From Saccharopolyspora phatthalungensis (GTDB lineage: Bacteria > Actinomycetota > Actinomycetes > Mycobacteriales > Pseudonocardiaceae): DNA of 64,000 bases. The stretch is taken from positions 1,488,001-1,552,000 of the forward strand of contig NZ_JACHIW010000002.1 of the NCBI RefSeq assembly GCF_014203395.1, read 5' to 3'. Positions 53,701-61,776 of this stretch are shown in pieces. Within the stretch, counting starts at the first letter, position 1; the number at the start of each line of letters is the position of its first letter. The notes below the pieces were generated by a model. It had not been told where the DNA came from, made no database searches, and was given only the letters and a program-made list of their open reading frames with translations. The translations under genes were made by a program, and so were the position numbers.

Positions 53701-56700
53701 TCCCACCCGCCGACTCGGCATCATGTGTCGGCACCTCACCGCCGGAATCCGAAGCAAACCCGGCAGAACTCCCCACCTCATTCATTATCTCCCGCAGCCG
53801 TCGCAGACCCCAATCAGCGCTCCTTTGGAACTTGTCCCCCAATTCCGTGCCGGAGTACGGCCGGCCCGCGTCCCGAGCGCGACGCGCCTCCATCCGCCCC
53901 TCCTCTCGCAGCCGCTCGTCCAGAGCCCACCGGCTCATACCGCTCTCATTTTTGACTTCGGCAAGCCGTTGCTGCCCCCAGTCCCTGCTCCTGTTGAACA
54001 TCTCCCCCAACGCCTTAGCGCTGTGCGGCGTGCCTCCGGCAATAGCACGACGCGCCTCCGCCCGTGCCTCCTCCCGCAACCGCGCATTAGCCGACTGGGT
54101 TTCGCGACCCTCATCACCGATCTCCGCAAGCCGCGCCTGCCCCGACTTCTTGCCTTTTTCTGGATTCTTCCCCAGTTCCTCATCGCGGTAAGGCTGGCTT
54201 GCTTCGAGAGCACGACCCTCCTCCGCCTGCGTCGTATCCCGCAACCGCTGCGCCGATGTGGCCCGGCGCTTACCCGCCTCCTTGTTGACTTCCGCAAGCC
54301 GCGCCACGCCCCACTTCAAGCCCTTCTCGAACTTGTCCCCCAACTCCCTGCCGCTATAGGGGGTACCCGCGTCACGAGCACGACGCGCCTCCGCCCGTGC
54401 CTCCTCCCGCAACTGCTCATCCAAATCCGATCGGGTCGCGCCGCCCTCACCACTAATGTCCGCAAGTCGTCGCCGACCCCACTCCTTGCTCCTTCCGAAC
54501 TTCCTGCCCAACGCACCGCCGCTGTAGGGCTGCCCCGCATCGCGGGCACGACGCGCCGCAACCCGTGCCGCCTCGTTCAGCCGCTCCGTGTTCTCGAATC
54601 CGGTCGCTTCCCCTGCCTCCGACGCCGAGCCCACCGCGTCACCGGGGCCCACCGAGCGACGCTCCGCACCCTCATCCGACGAATCTCCCGAATGAGCCCG
54701 CTTCCGGCTGCCGCCGTCACCAACCGAACCCACCGCGCCAACACCACGATCAGCCGCATCCACCTCCGCAATATCAACCGATTCACCACCAACCGAACCG
54801 ACCCTCGACTCCGCTACACCACCATCACCGCCGCCGGCCTCAACCAACCCGTCCCGACGCAACCGCTCCACCAACGCCCCCGCATCACCCACCCGCCTCC
54901 GCAACGCCACCACATCCACACCATCAAACTCACCGCGGGCCAACGTCTGCGACCAATGCCCAACCCGCCCCCGCAACCCAGGCAAATAACCTTCCGGCGC
55001 ACCCGTCAAAAGCCGCCCCAACACATCGACCAACCCACCCAACTCAGCCACCAACCGCGACCGCTCACCATCAACCCCCTCCGACGCCGCCCCCTCCGCA
55101 GCGGCAATCACCCCCGGCTCCGCCACATCCCACCCAGGACCCAATGACTGTTCAACGGCGGTCGGATCAAACGACCACGACCCGACGTCATGCGCCCACT
55201 CGGTGTCGGTCGGATCGAACCCCCACGTCATCGGAATACCCACCGACTCGGCGAGCACACCACCGGTCCGATCGCCACTCGCGGACTCCTCGGACACCGC
55301 AGCCTCTGTCTGGGGCTCCGACCCCGCTCCCGCACGAACGGCCAGCCCAGTCCCTTCGGTACCCAGCCTGGCCGCCAACTCCCGGGAAAACCGCACCGCC
55401 CCATCACGACCGCCGTCAGCAAAGCGCACCGCAACCAAAGCCACCACATCATCCAGCGACACAGCCGCGTCGTCCCGCGCCAGCGCCACGACATCATGCG
55501 TGGCCTGGACGATCCCCGCCGCGACATCACGCTGCCCACTCACCGACCGAGCCCGCTCAACCTCCTTCCGCAAATCCGACTCCGACCACCCCGCAACGCC
55601 AACCGCGGCGCCGGCAGAAGCATCCACCTCACTCCTGATCTCAAGGATGCGATTCCGTCCCCATGTCTGGCTCTTTCCGAACTTCTTCCCCAACGCCGCA
55701 CCGGTATAGGGCTCACCCGCGTCACGGGCACTATGTGGCTCCACCCGGGCCGAGCCCGCGCCGAGATCCAGCGCGCCCGCACCGGCGCCCACAAGATCCG
55801 GCAAAATTGGGAATCCCGCCTCCCACCACCCCGCATGAGGCGAACCCACATCCGGCACATCACCCCACGACCATTCCCCAGCCAGCACCGGCACCTCCGC
55901 CTGCGAATCCGTCTCCGCACCGGCACGAATGCCCAATCCCCTCCCCTGCGTACCGAGCCTGGCCGCCAACTCCCGGGAAAACCGTAGTGCTTCCGCACGG
56001 CCCAGCTCAGCAACGCGCACCGCGACCAAGGCCACCACGTCGTCCAGCGACACAGCCGCGTCGTCCCTCGCCAGCGCCACCACTTCATGCGTGCCCTGCA
56101 CGATCCCCACCGCAACATCACGGTTCCCACCCAAGGACCGAGCCCGTTCAACCGCCCCACGAAGATCCGACTCCGTCCACTCAGCCACACTATTCGAAGC
56201 CGGTTGTTCCTTGGCATGGCTCCACGTGCGCGACTCAGCCGCGTCGGCAGCCGTGGAATCAGCGCCGACCGGCGCCGTCGCAGCACTCCCTGCTTCGGCC
56301 GGTCCCGCAACCTGGGTCTCGGCAGGGCTTTCGGGAACCGACGAACGCGCCAAATCCGCCAGCCCGAAGCGCCCCCCGCCGACCTGCCGCAGGGCCTCAA
56401 TCCGGCCGGGCCCGCCCAACGGGCGGGGACGGGAACCGTCGGGAGCGAACTGCATCCACCGCGGACCATGCCAGCCACTCCCCGGCATCAACGCGACGAC
56501 ATCACGTCCGACCTCGCGCGCCACCCGCGACGCCTGAGCAGACGACACCACCGGAGCGCCCGAACCCTCCCCCGAAACCAAGACCACCAGACCACCCACA
56601 TCCGCCACCCGGCCACGCACAAACCCCACAATCCCACCGCCAGAGACCACCTCCGCCGGCACCGGCACCCGCACCGCATCCGCAGGCAACCCCATCGCCT

Positions 56701-58642
56701 TCGCACCCAACACCGGACCCTCCACCGAATCCGGCAGCATTGCGGGCTCCGGCGCGCCGCCGCCCAAGCGAGCCGCATCCTCATTCCCGGCAACCGAATC
56801 GGCCATGGCATCAGAAACCGGCGAACGGCCACGGTATCGCTCCGCGCCGTCCATGCCAGACGTGCCTGGGCCGACGTGGTCGTCACGTTGCGGCGAACCG
56901 GCATGGGAACCCCCCACTTCGGCATCACTGTCAGAAGCCAGTGAGCCGACCCGATAATGCTCCGTACCGTCCGCACCAGACGATGCAGCACCGACGCGGA
57001 TATCTCCGGTAACCGCACCGTACCCAGGCGGCGGCGTACCGGAACGGGGATCGCCACCCGGTGATACGGCTGGGAAGACCTCGTCGGCCTGGGGCGGGCC
57101 GTAGGGCGGTGGCTCCACCGCAGCCTCGGTATCCACATCCCTCGGCACGCCACCGGACGTGGCCTGCCCACCAGCATCCGGAGCCATCCTGGCATCCGGT
57201 GCCCAGGCCCCGTGAGCCGGGCTAATCAGCGACGGCGAATCCGAAGACGCAGGCCGACCCGCCGCCATTTCCCTTTCCACTGCGCCGATTTCGCCTTGCC
57301 GTGCTCCCGACACACCAGCCAGCGGTTCCCTTTCGGGGCCGGAGCCGACAGGCAAGAAAGCCGACGACGCCACCGGAACACCTGAGCCCACCGAGCCAGG
57401 CTTCCGGTCGGTGGCCACAGTTCTCAAACCTGGTTCCGACGACTCGGGGTCCACATCGGACACGGTGCTCCGGGAGCCGGACTTTTCACCCGACTGCGAA
57501 GCGGAATCGGTCTTCAGCTCCTCCGACCTGTCCGCAGTCGTGTCCAGGTTGGCGGAGTCTTTCTCGCCGTCGGCGGCATCCCGGGCCCGGCCCGCCGGAA
57601 CCAACTCACCACGCATCGCCAGACCCGCCAGGTTGCCAATACCCGAACCCACCGCCTCCGACAACCCGGCGGTGAACGAGAAGGGATTCCATTGCGCCCC
57701 CTGACCACTCAACGCCCCATACCCCGCCTCGCCGAACATTTCGGTCAGGCCCTCTTCCAGCGACTCCCCCAGCCCGTGACCGAACCGGGCCGCCCACATC
57801 GCCCGCACCGACATCCCCGTGAAATCCTCAATATTCTTCGACACCACATCAGCAAAACGCGCCATCGACGACAACGGATAAAACTGCGCATGCTCCTCCG
57901 CAGCATGCCTCGCAGCCGCCGCCAACACCTCCGCATCGATCTTGTCACCCAAACCCCGCACCAACACCTTGGTAATCGCATTACCCACCACATTGCCCAA
58001 CGCCGACAACGGCACCGCCAACAACGCGCTGAACGACCCCACCCCCACCGCCATCCCCGTCAACTGGCCATCCCACTTCTTCCGCGTCCCCAACGCAAAC
58101 TGCGCACCCTGCGCCCCCACCTCCACCACCAACTGCAACCCGATCCCCACGACCTGGGCCACCGCCAACCGCATAAACAGCTGCCCCCACCACCGCGACA
58201 ACAGAAACCGCATCACCGCAAACCGCGCCGCCAACCACGCCATACTCGCCCCCGCCGTCAACCCCGCCATCGACACCGCCCACGCCACCTCCGCCAACAG
58301 CAACAACAAACCCCCCACCGTCACAAACTTCAAATACTGCACCTGCAACGCCAAATTCCGCACAAACCCCGCCAACTCCCGCAACCCCACACTCCCAGAC
58401 TCCAACACCGGACCAAACGCCGCTAACCGCTCCGCAAACCGATCCGCCGCCTTCCCCGAAAACCCACCCCGCACCCGCCCCACCACCTCCCGCACCACAG
58501 GCGCCAACACCTCCACCGCCACCGCACCCGACTCCAACCGCCCCGCCACCGCGAACAACGCATCCTCATCCGCATCCGTCATATCCTCACCCGTCAACAC
58601 CTGAAAAAGCCGCCGCACCTCCTCCGGAACCAGCACAGACAC
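50771..58642 (-). CDS. Giant WXG100-like protein with about 14 HTH-like modules
   Basis: One intact frame of 2623 codons. The first 100 residues (VPEEVRRLFQVLTGEDMTDA, then GFSGKAADRFAERL) resemble the helical N-terminal domain of actinomycete WXG100/CpnT-like toxin carriers. Hydrophobic segments follow near 105-140, 155-185 and 197-225. After a Ser/Gly/Pro-rich zone there are three copies of a module of about 85 residues (ESDLR, VALARDDAAVSLDDVVALVA, FSRELAARLGT; near residues 820, 1015 and 1705) and about 14 copies of a module of about 42 residues (ARVEARRARDAGEPYTGAA, then LGKKFGKSxxWGRxRLxEI) that reads like a helix-turn-helix. It ends in such a module, with no recognisable toxin domain. 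GTG 58642 fits the family start; TTG 58648 is possible. Confidence 0.85.
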   Translation of the reverse strand: MSVLVPEEVRRLFQVLTGEDMTDADEDALFAVAGRLESGAVAVEVLAPVVREVVGRVRGGFSGKAADRFAERLAAFGPVLESGSVGLRELAGFVRNLALQVQYLKFVTVGGLLLLLAEVAWAVSMAGLTAGASMAWLAARFAVMRFLLSRWWGQLFMRLAVAQVVGIGLQLVVEVGAQGAQFALGTRKKWDGQLTGMAVGVGSFSALLAVPLSALGNVVGNAITKVLVRGLGDKIDAEVLAAAARHAAEEHAQFYPLSSMARFADVVSKNIEDFTGMSVRAMWAARFGHGLGESLEEGLTEMFGEAGYGALSGQGAQWNPFSFTAGLSEAVGSGIGNLAGLAMRGELVPAGRARDAADGEKDSANLDTTADRSEELKTDSASQSGEKSGSRSTVSDVDPESSEPGLRTVATDRKPGSVGSGVPVASSAFLPVGSGPEREPLAGVSGARQGEIGAVEREMAAGRPASSDSPSLISPAHGAWAPDARMAPDAGGQATSGGVPRDVDTEAAVEPPPYGPPQADEVFPAVSPGGDPRSGTPPPGYGAVTGDIRVGAASSGADGTEHYRVGSLASDSDAEVGGSHAGSPQRDDHVGPGTSGMDGAERYRGRSPVSDAMADSVAGNEDAARLGGGAPEPAMLPDSVEGPVLGAKAMGLPADAVRVPVPAEVVSGGGIVGFVRGRVADVGGLVVLVSGEGSGAPVVSSAQASRVAREVGRDVVALMPGSGWHGPRWMQFAPDGSRPRPLGGPGRIEALRQVGGGRFGLADLARSSVPESPAETQVAGPAEAGSAATAPVGADSTAADAAESRTWSHAKEQPASNSVAEWTESDLRGAVERARSLGGNRDVAVGIVQGTHEVVALARDDAAVSLDDVVALVAVRVAELGRAEALRFSRELAARLGTQGRGLGIRAGAETDSQAEVPVLAGEWSWGDVPDVGSPHAGWWEAGFPILPDLVGAGAGALDLGAGSARVEPHSARDAGEPYTGAALGKKFGKSQTWGRNRILEIRSEVDASAGAAVGVAGWSESDLRKEVERARSVSGQRDVAAGIVQATHDVVALARDDAAVSLDDVVALVAVRFADGGRDGAVRFSRELAARLGTEGTGLAVRAGAGSEPQTEAAVSEESASGDRTGGVLAESVGIPMTWGFDPTDTEWAHDVGSWSFDPTAVEQSLGPGWDVAEPGVIAAAEGAASEGVDGERSRLVAELGGLVDVLGRLLTGAPEGYLPGLRGRVGHWSQTLARGEFDGVDVVALRRRVGDAGALVERLRRDGLVEAGGGDGGVAESRVGSVGGESVDIAEVDAADRGVGAVGSVGDGGSRKRAHSGDSSDEGAERRSVGPGDAVGSASEAGEATGFENTERLNEAARVAARRARDAGQPYSGGALGRKFGRSKEWGRRRLADISGEGGATRSDLDEQLREEARAEARRARDAGTPYSGRELGDKFEKGLKWGVARLAEVNKEAGKRRATSAQRLRDTTQAEEGRALEASQPYRDEELGKNPEKGKKSGQARLAEIGDEGRETQSANARLREEARAEARRAIAGGTPHSAKALGEMFNRSRDWGQQRLAEVKNESGMSRWALDERLREEGRMEARRARDAGRPYSGTELGDKFQRSADWGLRRLREIMNEVGSSAGFASDSGGEVPTHDAESAGGTQPVESGLEADFPTLPELSGDSVAGGVAADPTAASWSWEAGWDVGDVSGAGDLEWPQPGGVAGWSESVLRTEVEWARLVGGARDAAVGIVRATHNVVALARGDAAVSLEDVVALVAVRVDAVGRDEAVRFSRELAARLGTQGTGLGIRAGAGPGPRAATPVPEESVADEGPGVPATWVFDPAVESGLDSADIAEPSWSDAPGAGPDDGPSPEADFLASWEFGYRSAVGDLASDGSLPEVAPWSWGVDEVPIAGALNLEAAGGYLNPGALAVRGLGADTTDRRPRGTGSTYAGAAFETVDAAPESAAETPNSGPGTAAALGKKFGMGASWGRERLAEIGASGTSRALRKVEQERADMNEAARAEARRARDAGEPHTGATLGEKFGKSRWWGRDRLGEIESEGDATRLAVRGKEAERLREAGRAQARRARDAGEPHTGETVGKFGKSERRGNAGSKRGATGLVARGPAGEQLREDARVEARRARDAGEFYTGKALGEKFGMSEAWGKSRLVEINAQGGGARRTLRAEEREWAQEREAARVEARRARDAGEPYTAPKLAEKFGKSTAWGQHRLAEIKDTDGATGSAVREPAARQVREAARVEARRARDAGEPYTGKALAAKFGKSMAWGARLLAGIRAEGDAGRPPLPEQDPQSDVPVSEDFAVSGQVGATAAESAVDSPGVGGWWSWGDAAGTGPDDAGLFAFDADFDLDGADFGVGAVDSAGESSGRKQGLGDGSGEGTGRRSSVLPGLPELPEVGGSSAAFGGLSGVEPSPWDVDEAGGGDVADLVAGEGYVDRHGVEFFGFGLDVGVVDRGTSAVGSADGGAAELLAEFGGEAAEPGGVAVDPAPGAVEAAEQIERAESLHEAARVEARRARDAGEPYSGAALGKKFGKGRSWGRARLVEIRDEGAAARPAVLVREWAQARAEARAEARRARDAGEPYSGAALGKKFGKSKAWGKSRLAEIKTEDGGAGRPRASG
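50815..52790 (-). repeat. HTH-like module array, C-terminal cluster
   Basis: Eight copies of the RRARDAGEPYTG / LGxKFGKSxxWG module are encoded here, near 50815, 51000, 51810, 51985, 52160, 52340 (degenerate), 52505 and 52680 (partial). The unit is about 42 codons with linkers of 10-20 codons, plus a larger gap at 51130-51800. DNA identity between copies is high enough for recombination. Confidence 0.8.
53790..54575 (-). repeat. HTH-like module array, central cluster
   Basis: Five copies of the same module lie here near 53790, 53940, 54115 (degenerate: KNPEKGKKSG), 54275 and 54455, spaced about 165 bases apart. One further isolated copy is at about 55625-55750. Confidence 0.8.
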
Positions 58643-58912
58643 GCGCAATCACCCAATCAGCGCAGACCTGAATTAGGCCGAAACGACCACCACGCCAGCA
58701 GCTTGAGCCGACCATACCGCCCGGTTGAACCATGCACCCCCACACGTGCCAACGATTTTGCGCGTTCAGCTGTCAAACTCAGCAAAAGGGTACGCGCTGG
58801 CCTTCCCGAGTGGTGGTGGACACTCTGATACTGGATCATGCGGTCCAATCGACCGGGCCGCGCGGCAGGGTTGGCGATTTCGCACGAATCGGGCCCTTCG
58901 AACCCAGGAACT

Positions 58913-59764
58913 TCAGCGCACGACGACACCCGCGTCGACGCGCAATTCGATGCCGGTCACGTACCGCGCCTCGTCGGAGGCCAGCCATCGGGTCGCGGCG
59001 GAGGTGTCGGCGGTTTCGATCCAGCCGGCGGGCAGCACGTGCATCGGTCGGCAGGCCGCCTCGTACTCCTCCTCGCTCGGTTCGGCCAGATGCGGCACGA
59101 ACAGCTTCTTGTTGGTCTTGCTCATGAAGAGGTCGGTCGCGACGTTCGTGGGCGACAGCGCGTTGACGCGGATGCCGTGCGGCCCGAGTTCCGCGGCCAT
59201 CGGCCGAATCATCCCCACGACGCCCCGCTTCGCCGCGACGTAGTTGCTGATGTTGGGAAACCCCTTGGTCGCGCCCGCCGATGCGACGAGCACGAGTGCG
59301 CCGCCGCGGCCGCCGGCGATGATCGCGGGCGTCGCGGCCTTGGCGGTGTGGAAAACGCCCGTGAGGTTGGTGGCGATGATGTCGTTCCAGCCCCGCAGGC
59401 TGAGTTCCCAGAACGGTCCGGTGTCGGTGACGATTCCGGCGTTCGCGACGACCACGTCGAGGCGCCCGAACTCGGCGAGTCCGCGGTCGACGACGGCCTT
59501 GACCTGCGCGTAGTCGCGCACGTCCGCGTGCATGGCGACCATATGGCGGCCCGTGGCCGCCACCTCGGCGCGAGTCTTGTCGAGGTCCTCGGCCGACGAC
59601 ATGGGAACGCTGGCGGTGGGAATGTCCTCGCAGATGTCGAAGCCGATGATGTCGGCGCCTTCCTTCGCGAGGTCGATGGCGACCTGCCGTCCTTGTCCGC
59701 GGCCCGCGCCGCTGACGAGCGCGACCTTGCCTGTGAAGCGGTCGGTGGTGATGTTCGTGGTCAT
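58913..59764 (-). CDS. Mycofactocin-coupled SDR-family oxidoreductase
   Basis: This 283-residue dehydrogenase has the Rossmann motif SGAGRGQGR, NAG in VVVANAGIV, the catalytic Tyr/Lys in SNYVAAKRGV and Ser in VLVASAGATKG. The insert after strand 2 (DICEDIPTASVPMSSAEDL) marks the mycofactocin-coupled group, which hold NAD(P) tightly and pass electrons to mycofactocin. It probably oxidises a sugar or cyclitol alcohol in this locus. ATG 59764 follows GGAAGGA. It ends a three-gene minus-strand unit. Confidence 0.9.
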   Translation of the reverse strand: MTTNITTDRFTGKVALVSGAGRGQGRQVAIDLAKEGADIIGFDICEDIPTASVPMSSAEDLDKTRAEVAATGRHMVAMHADVRDYAQVKAVVDRGLAEFGRLDVVVANAGIVTDTGPFWELSLRGWNDIIATNLTGVFHTAKAATPAIIAGGRGGALVLVASAGATKGFPNISNYVAAKRGVVGMIRPMAAELGPHGIRVNALSPTNVATDLFMSKTNKKLFVPHLAEPSEEEYEAACRPMHVLPAGWIETADTSAATRWLASDEARYVTGIELRVDAGVVVR

Positions 59765-59795
59765 GAGGGGATTTCCTTCCGGATGGGGTGCTGGG

Positions 59796-60623
59796 TCACG
59801 CCCAGAGCGAGCGCGCGAGGTTGGCGAGGTCGAGCGCTTCCACCCAGCGGTCGGTGTGCTCGTTGCCATCCGGGCCGAGGCCCGCGTACCAGTCGCCCGG
59901 CGGGCCTAGCTCCGCGGTGAACGTCACCAGCGGTTCGGGATCCTCGGCGCGGCGCAGTTCGAATCCGCGCCGCCACCACGAGGTGAACAATTCGAGCAGC
60001 GGCCTGGTGTGCTCGGCCCGCACCGGCACCTGTACCTGCCCGGGCGAGGCGATCCGGCCGTGGAAGACGTCGCTGCGCGCGAGCAGCCTCTCGATCAGCG
60101 CCTGGTTGCGTTCCGAGACCGGCAGGGCGAACTCGTCGCCGTTGACGTAGTGCGACAGGTCCGCGGTGAGCCGCAGTTCCGGCACGGCGTCGAGAAGTTC
60201 GGTCGTGAACAGGATGTCGCTGGTCAGCCGTCCGCGGTGGGTCTCGATGAGCAGCGGTGTCCCGGCCTGCCGCGCCGAGGCGTACCACTGCCGGATCGCC
60301 TTCGCCGCGACGTCGATGTGGGGTGTCCGCAGCATCGGCTGCATAGTGATGTGGGAGACGCCGGGGACGGGTTCGAGGACTCTCAGCAGCGCGTCGAACT
60401 CCGCCGCGTCGGCCGGGTAGCACACGACCTCGATGCCCAGGCCGCGTTCGACGGCCTCGCGAGACAGGAGGACGGCGTTCTCCGGGTCGTGGAAGGAGAT
60501 CGAGACGCCGTCGAAGCCGGCGCCGGCGATCTGGTCGAGTTGTTCGGTCGGCGACCATGGCCCGGACGCGTGGCGCGGTAGTCCGATCATTGCCCACCGG
60601 GACTGGAAAACCTGAAGCGGCAT
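59796..60623 (-). CDS. Sugar phosphate isomerase/epimerase-type TIM barrel
   Basis: This 275-residue protein is an AP-endonuclease-2-like (xylose-isomerase-like) barrel: WAMIGLPRHASGPWSPTEQLDQIA near the start, GFDGVSISFHD, LLIETHRGRLTSD (metal Glu/His) and LTADLSHYVNGDE (Asp/His). AAGGAG precedes ATG 60623. Together with the next barrel gene and the SDR it should convert an uncommon sugar or cyclitol. The reaction is unknown. Confidence 0.85.
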   Translation of the reverse strand: MPLQVFQSRWAMIGLPRHASGPWSPTEQLDQIAGAGFDGVSISFHDPENAVLLSREAVERGLGIEVVCYPADAAEFDALLRVLEPVPGVSHITMQPMLRTPHIDVAAKAIRQWYASARQAGTPLLIETHRGRLTSDILFTTELLDAVPELRLTADLSHYVNGDEFALPVSERNQALIERLLARSDVFHGRIASPGQVQVPVRAEHTRPLLELFTSWWRRGFELRRAEDPEPLVTFTAELGPPGDWYAGLGPDGNEHTDRWVEALDLANLARSLWA

Positions 60624-60634
60624 GTCGTTCTCCT

Positions 60635-61615
60635 TCAGACCTCGATGCCGAAGCGCGCGGCCGTCTCGGCGACGGCGACCGGCTTGGTGAACCCGGTGCG
60701 GCGCAATAGATCCACGGTCTTCTCCACCGCCTCGACGGGGTCGACCAGCATGTCCTCGTGCTCGATGCTGAGCACGCCGTCGAAGCCGGCACGTCGCAGC
60801 GCCACCATGAACCGGCGCCAGAAGTCCTCGTCGTGGCCGTAGCCCATGGTGACGAAGTTCCACGAGCGTGCACCGGGATCGGCGAACGACGCGGTCTCCA
60901 GCGCCGTATTCGCGCCGATGCGGCCGCGCTCGATGCGGGTGTCTTTGGCGTGCACGTGGTGGATTGCGCCGTTGAGCGCCTCCACGGCGGCGATCACGTC
61001 GGCGCCCATCCACATCAGGTGGCTCGGGTCGAAATTCGCGCCCACGACGGGGCCGACGGCCTCCCGCAGCCGCAGCAGCGTGGCCGGGCTGTAGACGTTC
61101 TGGTGGCCATGCATCTCCAGGCACAGCTGGCCGACGTCGTGCTCGGTGGCATGCTTGACGAGGTCCGTCCAATACGGGATGAGGACGTCGTTCCACTGGT
61201 AGTCGAGAATGTCCTTTGTGTACGGAGGCCACGCGACGGTGATCCAGTTCGGGTAGCTGTCGCCGGGCGCGGCGGGGCAGCCGGACATCAGCACGATGCG
61301 CTCGACCGACATTTCGGCGGCCAGTTCAATGGTCTTGCGGGTGACCACGTCGTGCCTGCGGCCTTCCTCGCCCGGATGCAGCGGGTTGCCGGAACAGTTG
61401 AACGCCTCCAGCGTCAGCCCGCGACTCTCGATCCGTTCGGTCAGCTCCCGGCGGGACGCCGCGCTGTTCAGCAGGTTGTCGAGGTCCGCGTGCGGCGCGT
61501 TCGACCAGTTCCCGGTGGAGAGCTCGATGGTCTCGATCCCGAGGGCGGCCGCGGTGTCGAGAGCCTCGTCGAGGGACAGGGTGGCAAGGCTGTCGGTGTT
61601 GAGTCCGATTCTCAT
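60635..61615 (-). CDS. Sugar phosphate isomerase/epimerase-type TIM barrel
   Basis: This 326-residue barrel begins MRIGLNTDSLATLSLDEALD and shows LGIETIELSTGNW, LCLEMHGHQNVYSP, VGANFDPSHLMWMGAD with metal Asp/His, IHHVHAKDTRIE and VLSIEHEDMLVDP. The last three are metal and substrate motifs of the family. ATG 61615 is chosen for a nearby GAAAGG and the family start. It heads the minus-strand unit and is divergent from lacI, with operators in between. Confidence 0.88.
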   Translation of the reverse strand: MRIGLNTDSLATLSLDEALDTAAALGIETIELSTGNWSNAPHADLDNLLNSAASRRELTERIESRGLTLEAFNCSGNPLHPGEEGRRHDVVTRKTIELAAEMSVERIVLMSGCPAAPGDSYPNWITVAWPPYTKDILDYQWNDVLIPYWTDLVKHATEHDVGQLCLEMHGHQNVYSPATLLRLREAVGPVVGANFDPSHLMWMGADVIAAVEALNGAIHHVHAKDTRIERGRIGANTALETASFADPGARSWNFVTMGYGHDEDFWRRFMVALRRAGFDGVLSIEHEDMLVDPVEAVEKTVDLLRRTGFTKPVAVAETAARFGIEV

Positions 61616-61665
61616 GTCGGCCTTTCGGGTCTGTTCCAGGCCTCGGCGCCGAGGCCCCAGCAAAC

Positions 61666-61679
61666 CTAGATCGTGCTAG
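61666..61679. promoter_or_regulatory. LacI-type operator copy 1
   Basis: CTAGATCGTGCTAG lies 51 bases upstream of the minus-strand isomerase gene. It has CTAG ends around a central CG. Three further copies lie in the two intergenic regions flanking lacI. Confidence 0.75.
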
Positions 61680-61732
61680 TTCGATCGCACGGAAATCGGG
61701 ATCGCTATTCCGATGAACACCGGGAACCGACC

Positions 61733-61746
61733 CTAGATCGTGCTAG
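61733..61746. promoter_or_regulatory. LacI-type operator copy 2
   Basis: An identical CTAGATCGTGCTAG lies 67 bases downstream of copy 1 and 31 bases before the lacI start. Spacing near six helical turns would allow looping or cooperative binding. Confidence 0.75.
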
Positions 61747-61776
61747 TGTCGCAGTGTAGGAGCGAGCGAGGGGCAA

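Noticed and set aside
50815..55750. Repeated blocks that might be CRISPR or a mobile repeat family
   Set aside because: They stay in one reading frame as protein modules of the giant gene.
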